A stretch of 64,000 bases of DNA, taken from NCBI GenBank assembly GCA_004764695.1, contig SMSO01000031.1:6691261-6755260 (forward strand). The letters run 5' to 3'. The notes under the pieces were generated by a model. It worked only from the letters and a program-made list of their open reading frames with translations, made no database searches and was not told the DNA's origin. The first letter of the stretch is position 1. Each line of letters opens with the position of its first letter. Below, in pieces: positions 1-11,200 of the stretch. The stretch is from Schizochytrium sp. TIO01 (taxonomy: Eukaryota > Sar > Bigyra > Thraustochytrida > Thraustochytriidae). A program made the translations under genes and the position numbers.

Positions 1-1086
1 GAAAGCAAGCGGAACAGGACAAACCAAGCGGCGAACTCAGAGAGCCAGAGTGCTCTCTCTGCGGAAGAAGTTCAAAAGATACAGGAAAAACTAGAAAAGT
101 ACAAAAGGCTTTATGAAGAAAGTCAGAGGACGAAGGATCATCTCAAAGACTCCGACTATGATGATGACCTAGAATACTTGAATGACGACTCTTCGCGCAA
201 ACGCCAGTCTCGCTCCCGCTCCTCATTCAGAACAACGGACCGTACTCGCGACATTCTAATCGATAGAATCAACAAGATTCCTATAGGACCTTCTCTCGAT
301 TTAATGGGAAGTAACTGGGAGACCTGGTCAGCCAATGTACTGAGATACATGGATCACCATGGATGTACTCCTGAAGAAATTGAAGCTACCACTGACCCTA
401 AGAGACAACGTCTACTAGACAGTGCACTTTTCGCCTTACTCAGCAATCAAGCTGGTCCAAATTTTCAAAAACAACTACTACATTATGGTAAATCACACCA
501 TGGACATGAAGGACGCGCTGCCTGGGCACAGCTTCAAATTGCATTTAAAAAACAGCCTGGTGAGACCAATCTTGACAAGGTCACAGCACTCTTACAATGT
601 CTTCGGAAATACCTTGACAATTCCCTTGAGAGTATGTCAGAAAACGAAATCATGGTATGGTTTATGGAACTATACAACACTCAGTGTGAATTGTTAGCTA
701 CTGGCATGATGTTACATGATTACATGTTTATCCTTAACCTTTTACCACGTATTCGTTACATGGGTCCACAAACAACTGCGATCTATGGCAAAGCAATTAA
801 ACTCAAAGAGTATAGTAAAGAATTGTTTCAAGAGTTACGAAACACGGAACGGGAAGTTGCACAACAATGCACACTTAAAGGCAAAAGTGGCTATTCTGCT
901 GGGAACCCTGAACCCACACATCTACAAGCAAACTCCTTTCACCCTTCCGGAATAAGTTCAAGCGTCAAAAACGACCTACATCTCAAAACAACAATTCCGG
1001 GGGAGCACAACAACCCTTTCCTCAAAGGAATAAATGCTCACACTGTGGTTATTCAAATCATGCTGAGGCAAACTGCAAATTCTTGA
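1..1086 (+). CDS. gag: Copia Gag-like capsid polyprotein, 5' partial
   Basis: The frame is open from base 1, so its start lies outside the window. The first 60 residues are charged and probably coiled. From about base 280 comes a globular, tryptophan-containing region resembling the capsid part of copia Gag (UBN2/retrotran_gag type). The frame stops at 1086. The two CCHC zinc knuckles expected at the end of a copia Gag are not in this frame. They are in the pol frame (1035-1076 and 1095-1136). The last 30-60 residues here therefore look like out-of-frame translation after a frame change. Gag forms the virus-like particle that packages element RNA. Confidence 0.8.
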   Translation, partial: ESKRNRTNQAANSESQSALSAEEVQKIQEKLEKYKRLYEESQRTKDHLKDSDYDDDLEYLNDDSSRKRQSRSRSSFRTTDRTRDILIDRINKIPIGPSLDLMGSNWETWSANVLRYMDHHGCTPEEIEATTDPKRQRLLDSALFALLSNQAGPNFQKQLLHYGKSHHGHEGRAAWAQLQIAFKKQPGETNLDKVTALLQCLRKYLDNSLESMSENEIMVWFMELYNTQCELLATGMMLHDYMFILNLLPRIRYMGPQTTAIYGKAIKLKEYSKELFQELRNTEREVAQQCTLKGKSGYSAGNPEPTHLQANSFHPSGISSSVKNDLHLKTTIPGEHNNPFLKGINAHTVVIQIMLRQTANS

Positions 1087-4000
1087 CAGCAATTTGTCCT
1101 ATCTGTAACCAAGTTGGACACAGACCCTCTGTTTGTCCAAGTAGATCATCGCGACAACAAAAGTCGAACAACAAGCGTCAGCGTCATAACTCAACATCAC
1201 CGTACAAAGGTCTCGCGTTACACAACGCTCCTTTTGATCAAGGACCTTTTCATGCCAATTTCAGTGTCAACCTTCTGACAATCAATCATCTAAAATCAGA
1301 ACCGAAGTCAGCAGAGACAACCTCAGAAGGATTCCTACTAGATTCTGGATGCAATTTGCATGTCACACCAAATCTTGCATTACTTTCAAACTATGAGAAC
1401 ATTAATCCACTATCAATGGATGCAGCTCAAGGATCCTCAGTTCCGATTTTAGGAAAAGGTACCCTGGAGGCACGAGTAAGATCAACGTCGGGTAGAATTG
1501 TTCCTTTAACACTTACAGTCTACTACGCACCTTCCCTTGCTCACACATTACTGTCGACGTCTATTATGACTCAGCAAGGATTCTCATTTTTCTTCTCACA
1601 AGATAGCGATCGTATGACCACTCCACATGGAGAAGTTATTACACTCGGTCAGCAATCTGACATCCCAATGCTTATCCCTGTAAAAGCACCCAAAGTTAAC
1701 GCTCTGCAACTACGGAAAGCACAAAAACTCAGTTATAAAGGAATAGATTGGCTAGAAGCTCACCTTAAATTAGGTCACGCTTCAATTCCACGCATAGCAT
1801 CCTCCATAGGAGTTTCTGCATCACAAATCGACTTCTTATGCATGGATTGTAAAGTTGCCAACTTTGAACGTATTCCAGTGACAAAAGGACCTCACACACC
1901 ATATGCTAAGTCTCCTCGACAAGCTGTTACAGCTGATGTGATGGGACCATTCCACGTTCTAGGCATCCCCCACAAGTTAAAATATGCCATAGTCTACAGA
2001 GATCTTTACTCAGACTTTACATATGTTTATCCTATACAATCCACTGATCAAGTGTCCACGACCCTTCGTACCTTTGCTCAAGCATGGCTCCAAGGTAAAA
2101 ACACCTCGCGCATCATCATTCGCACAGACGGAGCTAAATATTTTACAGGCGGAGAGTTTGCAAGATCACTTCACACCATGCGGTGGGAACATAAACTATC
2201 TGCACCACACTCTCATGCTACAAATCCTGCTGAAGGCATCAATCGAGTACTAATGAATGGTCTTCGCTCCAATCTAAAAACTGCATTACTCGGAGCCAAA
2301 TATTGGCCCTATGCTTTATCTCATGCTGTACATGTCAAGAATCGCACAGCCTCCAGTCGCAATCGGAAATCTCCGTACGAACGACATTTTGGCAAAGCAC
2401 CAGACTACAGCTACTTCCACATTTTTGGAGCACCATGTGTGTTCAAGAAGTTTCCCATTCCGCAAAAGTTGGGAGATAGGGGTGAACTAGGCATTTTCCT
2501 TGGATATGCTGATAGTTACACTCATGGAACTGTACATGTCTTACCCAAAGACAAGTCCAACATCCTTCAAACGCGTGAAGTCAAGATTTTCGATCAAGCA
2601 TTGACTGAACAAACTCGTCAGCGTGCAATGTCGATAGAAACCGCTCTGACACCTGATCTAATTACTCATTGGACACGCGAAGAATCAAATAAACTAATTG
2701 CTGGAGAAATGTATCAGGATCTACCTGCTTTATCCTCCGCAGCTAATAATACTAAATCTTTCCTCACTCCTAATACCCCAGAATATAATGATGACCGTGA
2801 ATCCAATAGTGAACACGCTAGTCGTCTGGAGGGAAATCATAATGACCGTGAATCCAGTAGTGAACACGCTAGTCATCCGGAACCCAATCATAATGACCGT
2901 GAATCCAGTAGTGAACACGCTAGTCATCCGGAACCCAATCATAATGACCGTGAATCCAGTAGTGAACACGCTAGTCATCCGGAACCAAATCATAATGACC
3001 GTGAATCCAATAGTGAACACGCTAGTCATCCGGAACCAAATCATAATGACCGTGAATCCAGTAGTGAACACGCCAGTCATCCGGAACTAAATCACAATGA
3101 CCGTGAATCCAGTAGTGAACACGCTAGTCATCCGGAACTAAATCACAATGACCGTGAATCCAATAGTGAACACGTTAGTCATTCTGAGGTAAATAATGAT
3201 GACCGTGAATCCAAAAGTGAACATGCTCGTGAAGACATGGAACTAGAACATAGTTCAGTCCATGCACACGATAGTCATCGGAGATCCAAAAGGACTCCCA
3301 AACCTCATGTACCACTAAATGTTGGTCCCAGTGCCAAAGGCGCTGCAAATAAATACCGATACTATACCAATCGTCTGAAACGAAAACGTAATATGACGAA
3401 TACAGAGTTAGATTTCTCGGATATTAATTCTCTATCAAAAGAAGAGAACTTACATGAACTAATCATTCCCACGATATATCCGAGGGAACAGGAATATTTT
3501 GCTTTTCTTATTAAAACCAACACAGATAATAAACAATTACCTAAACCGGTCCCAAAACCATGTCCATATGACGACATTGTAGTTCCAAACACTTATAAAG
3601 AAATGCGGAAACTGCCTCAGGCATATCAGCAACTATGGATCGCTGCGATGAATACTGAACATCACAATCTGCAGTCCGCTGGTGTTCTGGAAACTGTACC
3701 CTTACACACTTTACCACAGGGACAGACTGTAATGGGAACTAGATGGGTCTTTACAAAGAAGGCACCACCGGTCAATCTGTTAAAAGCACGGGTTGTAGTA
3801 CAAGGCTACAATGAGGCCATTGAACATGTTTATGATATATACTCACCAACAGTTAATGTTGAAAGCATTCGTGTTGCAACAATTATTGCTTTAACGAGAG
3901 GCTATGATGCTATCACCGTTGATGTAACAGCCGCATTTCTAGAAGCACAAATTCCAGATGACGAATTCCTCTACATCAAAGGTATTGAAGGTCTTGACTT

Positions 4001-5123
4001 AGCAGAAGGTTATTGTTATCGTCTGCGTAAAAGTCTATATGGACTCAAAAGTGCCCCCCGTAGGTGGATGGATCATTTGACGGCTATATTAGAAAATTAT
4101 GGCTTAACACGATCTATAACGGACGCATCACTCTTTATTGGCAAAGATCTTCTAATGACTATCCATGTTGATGACATGAGAATTTTTGGCACACCCCAAG
4201 CACTCAAAGCGATTGTCAAAGAACTCGAACAAAATGTCGGCGTCAAAGTTAATCGTGAAAAACAATGCCATTATCTTAGTGATACACATGTCTATGACAA
4301 GTCACGAAAGATCTGTACCATCAGCCAACGCGAGTATTGTGAAAAAGCCCTTAGGCGATGTAATATGGAAAACTGCAATGGAGCTAAGACTCCATCCATC
4401 CTTAAAGAGTTAAGTGATCATCCTGACGACTCTGTGAATGAACACTATCGTCCACTTGTCGGCACTCTAATGTATTTACTAAAAACTCGACCTGATATGG
4501 CATACACTTTACACCAACTTGCATGTCATGGTCAAAAGAATGGAGCGGAACATATGCAAGCTCTTAAACATGCATTCCGTTATGTCAAGGCCACAAAGAA
4601 CAAAGTTCTAACACTCAAAGGCGTGGACTCAGAGGCACAACTTGTTTTGAACGTCTATACAGATGCCTCCTTCAGCAAGGCACATGACAAACTTCGTCGT
4701 AGTGTTACAGGATATGTTGTTATGATAAATGATAGTGCTGTTGTATGGAAAACAACCAAACAGTCTACAGTTGCAAGAAATACTCACGAAGCTGAACTAA
4801 TTGCTGCAGTTGCAGGAGTTCTCAGAGCAGAATCCATTCGACAACTTTTAGCAGACATGAACATTTACATCAATGAAATACAGGTATATATAGATTGTCA
4901 AGCATTAGTAAACACAATCAAAAAGGAAGAAGTTAATGGTACAAATGGTTATCTCGCAGTACAACTTGCAGTACTGATTCATCGAAGACAAAACCAATTA
5001 CTCAAGGTACATCATGTTAAAGGCACAGAAAATATAGCTGATTTACTTACCAAACCACTTGCAGCACCATCTCATTGGAAACACGCTAGTCGCTTACTTG
5101 ATGCTTCAGGTGCTGACGCGTGA
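1083..5123 (+). CDS. pol: Copia Pol polyprotein (protease, integrase, reverse transcriptase, RNase H)
   Basis: Residues are counted from the codon at 1083, which is TTG, so translation probably enters from gag. This frame is in fact open from 912 and carries a basic, Asn/Gln-rich linker and a first CCHC knuckle. A second knuckle lies at residues 5-18. The protease has DSG at 87-89. A pre-integrase HHCC region (H-x4-H, then CMDC) precedes an integrase core with D285, D349 and E384. A repeat-rich hydrophilic spacer (about 571-716) separates integrase from reverse transcriptase (about 840-1090), whose YVDD box reads HVDD at 1028-1031. RNase H follows with a TDAS motif near 1194 and ends in the typical LLTKPL motif. 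All catalytic acidic residues are present. Confidence 0.93.
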   Translation: MTAICPICNQVGHRPSVCPSRSSRQQKSNNKRQRHNSTSPYKGLALHNAPFDQGPFHANFSVNLLTINHLKSEPKSAETTSEGFLLDSGCNLHVTPNLALLSNYENINPLSMDAAQGSSVPILGKGTLEARVRSTSGRIVPLTLTVYYAPSLAHTLLSTSIMTQQGFSFFFSQDSDRMTTPHGEVITLGQQSDIPMLIPVKAPKVNALQLRKAQKLSYKGIDWLEAHLKLGHASIPRIASSIGVSASQIDFLCMDCKVANFERIPVTKGPHTPYAKSPRQAVTADVMGPFHVLGIPHKLKYAIVYRDLYSDFTYVYPIQSTDQVSTTLRTFAQAWLQGKNTSRIIIRTDGAKYFTGGEFARSLHTMRWEHKLSAPHSHATNPAEGINRVLMNGLRSNLKTALLGAKYWPYALSHAVHVKNRTASSRNRKSPYERHFGKAPDYSYFHIFGAPCVFKKFPIPQKLGDRGELGIFLGYADSYTHGTVHVLPKDKSNILQTREVKIFDQALTEQTRQRAMSIETALTPDLITHWTREESNKLIAGEMYQDLPALSSAANNTKSFLTPNTPEYNDDRESNSEHASRLEGNHNDRESSSEHASHPEPNHNDRESSSEHASHPEPNHNDRESSSEHASHPEPNHNDRESNSEHASHPEPNHNDRESSSEHASHPELNHNDRESSSEHASHPELNHNDRESNSEHVSHSEVNNDDRESKSEHAREDMELEHSSVHAHDSHRRSKRTPKPHVPLNVGPSAKGAANKYRYYTNRLKRKRNMTNTELDFSDINSLSKEENLHELIIPTIYPREQEYFAFLIKTNTDNKQLPKPVPKPCPYDDIVVPNTYKEMRKLPQAYQQLWIAAMNTEHHNLQSAGVLETVPLHTLPQGQTVMGTRWVFTKKAPPVNLLKARVVVQGYNEAIEHVYDIYSPTVNVESIRVATIIALTRGYDAITVDVTAAFLEAQIPDDEFLYIKGIEGLDLAEGYCYRLRKSLYGLKSAPRRWMDHLTAILENYGLTRSITDASLFIGKDLLMTIHVDDMRIFGTPQALKAIVKELEQNVGVKVNREKQCHYLSDTHVYDKSRKICTISQREYCEKALRRCNMENCNGAKTPSILKELSDHPDDSVNEHYRPLVGTLMYLLKTRPDMAYTLHQLACHGQKNGAEHMQALKHAFRYVKATKNKVLTLKGVDSEAQLVLNVYTDASFSKAHDKLRRSVTGYVVMINDSAVVWKTTKQSTVARNTHEAELIAAVAGVLRAESIRQLLADMNIYINEIQVYIDCQALVNTIKKEEVNGTNGYLAVQLAVLIHRRQNQLLKVHHVKGTENIADLLTKPLAAPSHWKHASRLLDASGADA
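2793..3230 (+). repeat. 51-bp in-frame tandem repeat inside pol
   Basis: Eight full copies and one decaying copy of a 51-bp unit encode a 17-residue repeat of the form DRES-S/N-SEHASHPE-P/L-NHN. The unit is a multiple of three, so all frames stay open and copy number can change without breaking pol. The middle copies are nearly identical and the last one diverges. It lies in the hydrophilic spacer between integrase and reverse transcriptase, which varies in length among copia elements. Confidence 0.95.
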
Positions 5124-5138
5124 TTTGCGGGGGAGTAT

Positions 5139-5300
5139 TGAAGTAATATACAGCTACTGTCTAACCTAACCTAACCTAACCTAATCTCCTGTCCGTTGGA
5201 CTGACATCATGCATTCATCTCTACCTGTATGAAGACCTGAAACCCCGATAACTCATATATCATCCTCTTTCTCTTTCTCCTGAGTTCGTCATCCTTGTCA
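5139..5300 (+). repeat. Start of probable copia 3' LTR (right end undetermined)
   Basis: After the pol stop and a GCGGGGGAG purine run, the sequence continues TATTGAAGTAATATAC. A TG at 5139 immediately after a polypurine tract is where a copia 3' LTR normally begins. The right end cannot be placed because the 5' LTR is not in the window, so the end given here is arbitrary. The segment contains a (CTAAC)4CTAAT run at 5161-5185. Confidence 0.5.
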
Positions 5301-8241
5301 GACTACCTCTCCACGCTTCACAGCACAGGCTACTCTGCAATACAACCTAACTAGCATTTTGTAGATCCAAGTTCCCAACCCATAGTCCCTGGTCCAGAGT
5401 TGAGGTTTATGTTGATTTCCCAACTCATAACGTTCCCTTTCATTTTATCACTGAGGGACCTGCCATACTCTCTTCGAGAAACCCATTTATTTCAGATGCG
5501 TTTTATTGAAAAAGTTTTGCTACACTGATACTGAAGCACTTTGTACATATCTCAGATTTGTTTCCGACTAAACTAAAAACCTGTCTCATGCTCGAATGTG
5601 TAAGGCTACACCAGAAGAAACTGAAACCGTATCTGCCCCTCGAATATAGCATAGAAAGGCGACAACAACAGCATAGTATGCTATACCCTCCACAACTCCA
5701 CGTGGAGTCAATTTCACTGACATGTCCGCACGCAAAGTCTCTAAGAGTTTTCCTCTTCTTCTCCTCCCTCCTCCCCCCTCCTCAAGATACACTAACGAGT
5801 TGGCATCACAACACGGCCTTTAATCGAGGTCTTGAGGAGCAGGTCCACTACCATGAGTGCTGGATATCTTCGTTGCCGTAAAGCCTGATATGAGGGGCTT
5901 CTCTCTTGGTTCTCAAGCAGAGGACAGGCCGTCCGCCCGTGGGCCATCCTGCCTCTGTTTTGGCGCCATCAGCTGAAAAAAGCCACCAGAGCTGGCAGAA
6001 ACAAGGTCCTGAGGGCTAATAAATCCATTTGCGGCGGTGAGGACGTGCTATTGACGCAGGGAGCAAAAAGTCCTCTCGGAACGCAGCGCTCTCGAAATGA
6101 CGCAGGTAGATCGTCTTCGTGCAAGATGGTCTAGATGGAACTTGGCGGCCTCGTTGGCAGATGAAGGAAGTCAGTGAAGCAGAGGGGGTCGAACGCAGTA
6201 TCGCAGGTGAGATTGAGCGGCGAAAGAGCGCAAAGCAGGGAGAACGTTCTTCAGCAGGCAGGCCGCCTTCGAAGCCACGGTGCAAACTGTCGCGATACCC
6301 TCGACTCAACTCCTCCAACTAGTAACAGCGTGTTGCAAGTTCTTGGGAGGAGTTGCGCTTTGACTCATTGATAACTACAATCCGAAACTCAAATCTCTCA
6401 AATCGAACTCAACGATAAATTCAAATTCGATCCTTTCAAAACTCCAAACCTTTCAAAATTCAAATCTCTCAAAATTCAAACTTTTCAAAATTCAAATCCA
6501 ATTCAGACATTGTGTTCAAAGCAGACCTCATTGAGACGGCGAGGCCGCCTCTCCCTCTCTGTCCACTTCCCGCCCGAGAGAGTGTCAGCGCTGCTTTGGA
6601 GGATGCGGCCTGAGTACATTCTACAACCAAGTTGCCAGTCAGTCATTCGTTCATTGCTAACCATCTGGAGAGAAGAAGAGCCGAGGAAATGCGGCATGAA
6701 TCGACGCCAGAAACCGAGAAAGGCTCATACAGCCTTTCATAAGTCCCCAAGCTGACTTGTAGTGAAAGAATAATTGGAGGTCCCGTGGCTCTTCCTGGTG
6801 CGCTTACTTCTAATAGGTCCAATAGGTATTCATTCTACCGGTCGCTCTGAGTCAGTGCTTGAGTGATTGATTAGTCAGCAAGTCGCTCTGTTCTCAGGCC
6901 CCGCTCTCTGGTGGAGATATGAAGAGACCTTTCGCCTCCAGCAGCTGTAGAGCATGGGTTCTTGTCTTTCTGTTCACTGGTGTTGATTTGGCCTCCAGCT
7001 CCTTTTCCCCGCTCTTGGTGTCTTTGGAAAATGGGCTCCTTGATTGCCTCTTCTCACGTGATGGCTTGTTTGTTGCTGTAAGGAGGGATAATTTTCGTCC
7101 AAGTTGTTCAATTAAAGACTCATTGAGCTCAGCTTGCTAGGTAGGGTAACAACCCGATGGTCTGGTCACCACTACCACCCTTGCGTGCAGGAGAGGCACG
7201 TGATCCATCGAGGGCAAGCAGAGAGAATCATTATCGCGTGTGATTCGTTATCTCTTCTCCGGGCTAGTCTTTCTTGCTTTTTCGATTCTTTTCAAGTTCT
7301 TTCCGTTCGGCAACAAAAAGACAGCGAACCATCGGAGAATCAACTAATAATTCATTAAATCGCACAGAATCAACAACCGGTCGAGCCTTCAGAAGGCCAA
7401 CATAGTCAGAAGCCTAGGCCTAGCTAGTGGTAGCTTCTGCGTTTGATATGTTCATTCTTTCATTCTTTCATTCTTTCGCTTCTTTCTTTTTCAACAGTCA
7501 GTCAGACAGTCAGACGGTCAGTCAAAAATGAGGCGGAAGTTAGAAAGGAAACATTAAATAACAGACAAACACGCAAGCACGGATCCTCTGACGGATCGGC
7601 ATAGTGGAGACTCGCCTGACACAGGGCTAGATCACCCGTCACGTCGTGAATCTTTCGCTACTTCTTGCATAACATAGTCGGCAAAGGATTCGCAGTTGCC
7701 GGTGAGTCAGTCAGGATCTGCTCTGACTGATTTTGGGAGCTGGTTCCTGCCCTCATCTTTGCTGCTTGTTACTGCACGAACATAGTAAAATAAACTTTCT
7801 GAAACCTTCCTATACGGTTCTATCTCTTCGAGCTGCTCGACTTCACCAGCCAATTCCAATTCGTGCGCTCGCTTGGTCTACGTTCGGTCGGTAGTGATTG
7901 TCCAAGTTTTGACTCATCTAGGGAGGGCTCGGAAAACTCCGTGCTAGTTGTGGAAAAGCTGGGCAGCTTTCTTTGTTAGCGCGGGCTCTTCACTAGTGGA
8001 CGCTGGTGAAGGCTTGAACTTGGTCAAAGAGAAGTTGAAGCAGACACATATTCTCTTTCGCGTGGACCTTCTGTTCGCCGAGCAGCTGGGCAGATTGATA
8101 AGCAAAGCTGAAAGAAAGATAGATTGATTCATTCATTCATTCATTGATATATCAATTTGTCAGGCAGGGGCAGACAGATAGGTTGACTTTGTGGAGAAAA
8201 GGAGGCACTGCATTGACTTTCTTTGCCCATTTATTAGTATC
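5301..8241. other. Non-coding spacer between retrotransposon and NACHT-ankyrin gene
   Basis: No recognisable protein or RNA gene is seen on either strand. The left part must include the rest of the LTR. Visible structure: a run of CTTTCAAAATTCAAAT-like imperfect repeats at about 6385-6505, a (CATTCTTT)3 tract at 7452-7478, an AGTC/AGAC-rich stretch at about 7496-7525, and a short (CATT)n at 8127-8146, roughly 100 bases before the NACHT gene start and probably in its 5' leader. Confidence 0.6.
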
Positions 8242-11200
8242 ATGAGTAGGGTTAAATCACACCTCATCGAGCAAGCGCTGTGCGAGGTAGTGGCCAAACA
8301 CAGCACTTATGTTGACCCATTTAGCTGCCAACACCTGCAAATTACTGAGCATGGTGAAAAAATTGTGGTTACGATCGATAAAGATAGTGCCGTGGCACGA
8401 GAAGGAACTATTCTTCCCAACCCAAGAAATGCACAACAAAAGAATCTAGATCAAGATGTTGCGTTTCATGCCGAAGATTACTTGGCGCCAGTGTTTTTTG
8501 AAATCGCACTGAAGCTGTTGCCAAATGAGTTTGACTTTCGAATGAATCGCAGGATTCTGCTTGTAGGTGGGCCTTCTTGCGGAAAAACAATGCTTGTCAA
8601 GCACATGGCTGTACTTTGCGCCACAAAACAAGACATTCCACGAGGCCATAAAGCAGATGCCTTTGTGCCCTTGGTCCTCAGCATAGCAGATCTTACAAAG
8701 TTCATTGATATGCATGATCTGACAGCAGAAGATGATATCCTCCTTGCATATTTCCAAAGCAAATATAGCAGCGAAATATCGCGCGCGAAATTGGCCATGA
8801 ACTTGATTTGCACCTGCCATGCGTGGCTCTTTTTGGATGGTTTAGATGAAGCAGCTTCCCCGAAAAGCCTCGAAATACTCGTTAAATTTTTAGACCATCT
8901 CACGCTGGTAGCTCCAAATCTTCGCATTATTGTCACGAGTCGTCATGGTGCTGAGGAAAGTATCCATCGTCTTGCGCTGATTCATATGGGTTTTACACGT
9001 CTACGAATGCGGCCCTTAACAACAGATCTTGCAGAAACTATGCTTTCTAAACGACTCTGCGGAAACCCGGGTTCTGTGCTCTTTCCGCATCAAGGACGAC
9101 TTCCCGACTGGCTTCGCTCGGAGATCCGACGTCCTGTGTACAAACTTTTCCGAAAAAGCCCACTTACTCTCATTCTTCTTGTGAATGTTTTACAAGACCT
9201 TGATCGAGAGAATGGGGCAGTTTCAGTGTATTGCCCGCCACCTCTTCTTTCGCCAGCAAACATGCTTACCCCGCCTTCCATTGGCTCCGAAGGAAGAAGC
9301 GCAATGACCTCCCCTTTATTATCTACATCAACAACTAGTTCTGCATCTGCGTCTGTAGACTCGCAGACCGAGTCCCCTTCAGATTTTGGCTTCGCTTACG
9401 AGCAAAAGGAGTCCCTTAGAATAGAAGATATCTCAAAAGGTGATCATGGTGCTAGCAGCAAGGTAGGACTTCATCTCAGTCTACCAGGGGCTACATCAAG
9501 TCCTTCGCATGGATCCAAGCCCAAATTAGGAGCCCTGGCTACAACTCCCTCATATGGTGGAACACTTGGCTACAGTCATAATTTTGCCCATCACAATTCT
9601 TCATGGCAAGTTAATGAAACAGCATACCACACGTCAGCAAACGACGAAGAGGGCGACAATAACAGAATGGATAATGACGGTGGCGAGGAGAACGAAGAGA
9701 CTGCCGAGGAAAGACGCGCGCATGATGCAGCTGTGGAAGCGCATTATAAGCAATCGTGTCCCGGCATCACTCTGAAGCCTCCGTTTTCGCGTGTAGACTT
9801 GTTACGTCGCGCTCTTATCAAACTTCTCAACTTGCAGCCAGTCGAACGCCGCAATAAAACTACATGCAGCTCGCCAATGAATCGCTCCCCAATTCTGAGT
9901 CCCTACAATTCTTCACGGTCTATCAAACTCTTTCCTGAATCTGGGCTCTCACTTGAAATGCCATCGAATCTTCTCAAGAATTTTGACGAAGTTGATCCTA
10001 ACCTCCTCGAGCTTTTGCAATTAGCGGCATATATCACGCACGACCGGAACACCCGCGAACTGCGCCTCAACGATTTGCGTGTTGCTGCAAGTGAATCCTC
10101 AGATCCTGCTGGTGGAGAACGGGCCTTGAATAAGCTATTAAAACGGATCGAGTCGAACGAGGTGCCACTCTTTACTATTGAAGACCGCGAGGATTATCTC
10201 GATGAGGAGACCCTTGAACAACGCATGCATCAACAGCCTCGTGCAGCTTTTGTTGCAACAGGATCCCCAGATGAACTTAAACGGAAGGGGATTATGATGT
10301 TTTTACATATTACGTTGCAAGAACACCTCTGCGCAGAGTACATTGCCAACAATCTGCTAAACGTTCTAGAGAAATCCCGCCCACAAGCCAACGTAAGGGA
10401 GAATTTGATCAATGAAGAGGAGTCGACGGGGGGGAAATTGCAGAGTGGTCAAGAAAATATCACTGCTGGTTCACAAAACAGGCGCTGGTCTCGTCAACGG
10501 AGTCGTTCAATCGTAGTCCCCGAACGCGGTCTTCGCCGATATGGGTCATCAACACCTCGTGTACGACGTTCTTCAGTGCCTGAAACTCGAAATCATGAGC
10601 TCCTAGATATTAATAAACTTCCCGAAGTTCGTGCAAGGATCAAGAGTGAGGTTGAACGACTTTTACTAGGGCATTTTCGGCCTGAATCATTTCGGGTTAA
10701 TCAGGAATGGTGGCAACCAGTGATTCTTTTAGTTTTTGATCTTTTGGCTGAGCAAGGTCCACCTGCTGTAAAATGTGGAGGTTTGTTTGATATTGTCCTC
10801 GACATTATCGTGGAATCCTGTAGACGCTTGATGACTCTCCAATTCGGTGAGGTGCCTACAGCGTTGTCTTCATTCTGGCTAGCAGCTGCTGCTCATGGTA
10901 ATGTACGGGTTGTAAAGGGTATGATCCAGATCATGGGCGCACAAGTACTCCTTCAATCTGTCAACGCAGATCAGAATAATGCACTACATCTTGCCGCCAT
11001 CAATAACCAGCCAGAAATTATCAAGCTGTTGATGGCTGAAGAAAATGTTGACCCAGATTACCTTGACCGCAATAATGAGCATGGCTGGGACCCGTCAAAT
11101 ATGGCTATGATTTTTAACCATACATATTGCTTTCGACTTTTGTGTTACACCGACGGTGATAAGGTCGCCGAAACATGTAATCCTAGACGTCGTCCAGACT

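Larger units (their letters stand above)
1..5138 (+). mobile_element. Ty1/copia-type LTR retrotransposon, body (5' end outside window)
   Basis: The sequence shows a Gag-like frame (1-1086) followed by a Pol frame (1083-5123) with the order protease, integrase, reverse transcriptase, RNase H. Integrase before reverse transcriptase is the copia (Pseudoviridae) arrangement rather than gypsy. A G-rich run at about 5129-5135, just after the pol stop, looks like the polypurine tract that primes plus-strand synthesis. A likely 3' LTR starts with TG near 5139. The 5' LTR, primer-binding site and start of gag lie left of the window, so LTR identity and target-site duplication cannot be tested. The pol frame is intact over 1346 codons, which suggests fairly recent insertion, but gag and pol are in different frames in this copy. 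Confidence 0.95.

Noticed and set aside
2698-3090. Alternative-frame and antisense ORFs across the 51-bp repeat
   Set aside because: The repeat unit is a multiple of three, so every frame without a stop in one unit stays open. Pol is the supported frame.
2793-3230. CRISPR array
   Set aside because: Units are directly abutting 51-bp coding repeats with no unique spacers, in a eukaryotic retrotransposon.
5161-5185. True telomere or chromosome end
   Set aside because: Only about five units, embedded in a retrotransposon flank with sequence on both sides.
8191-8241. Extension of the NACHT protein to a GTG
   Set aside because: Non-ATG start without support. ATG 8242 is the first methionine in frame.
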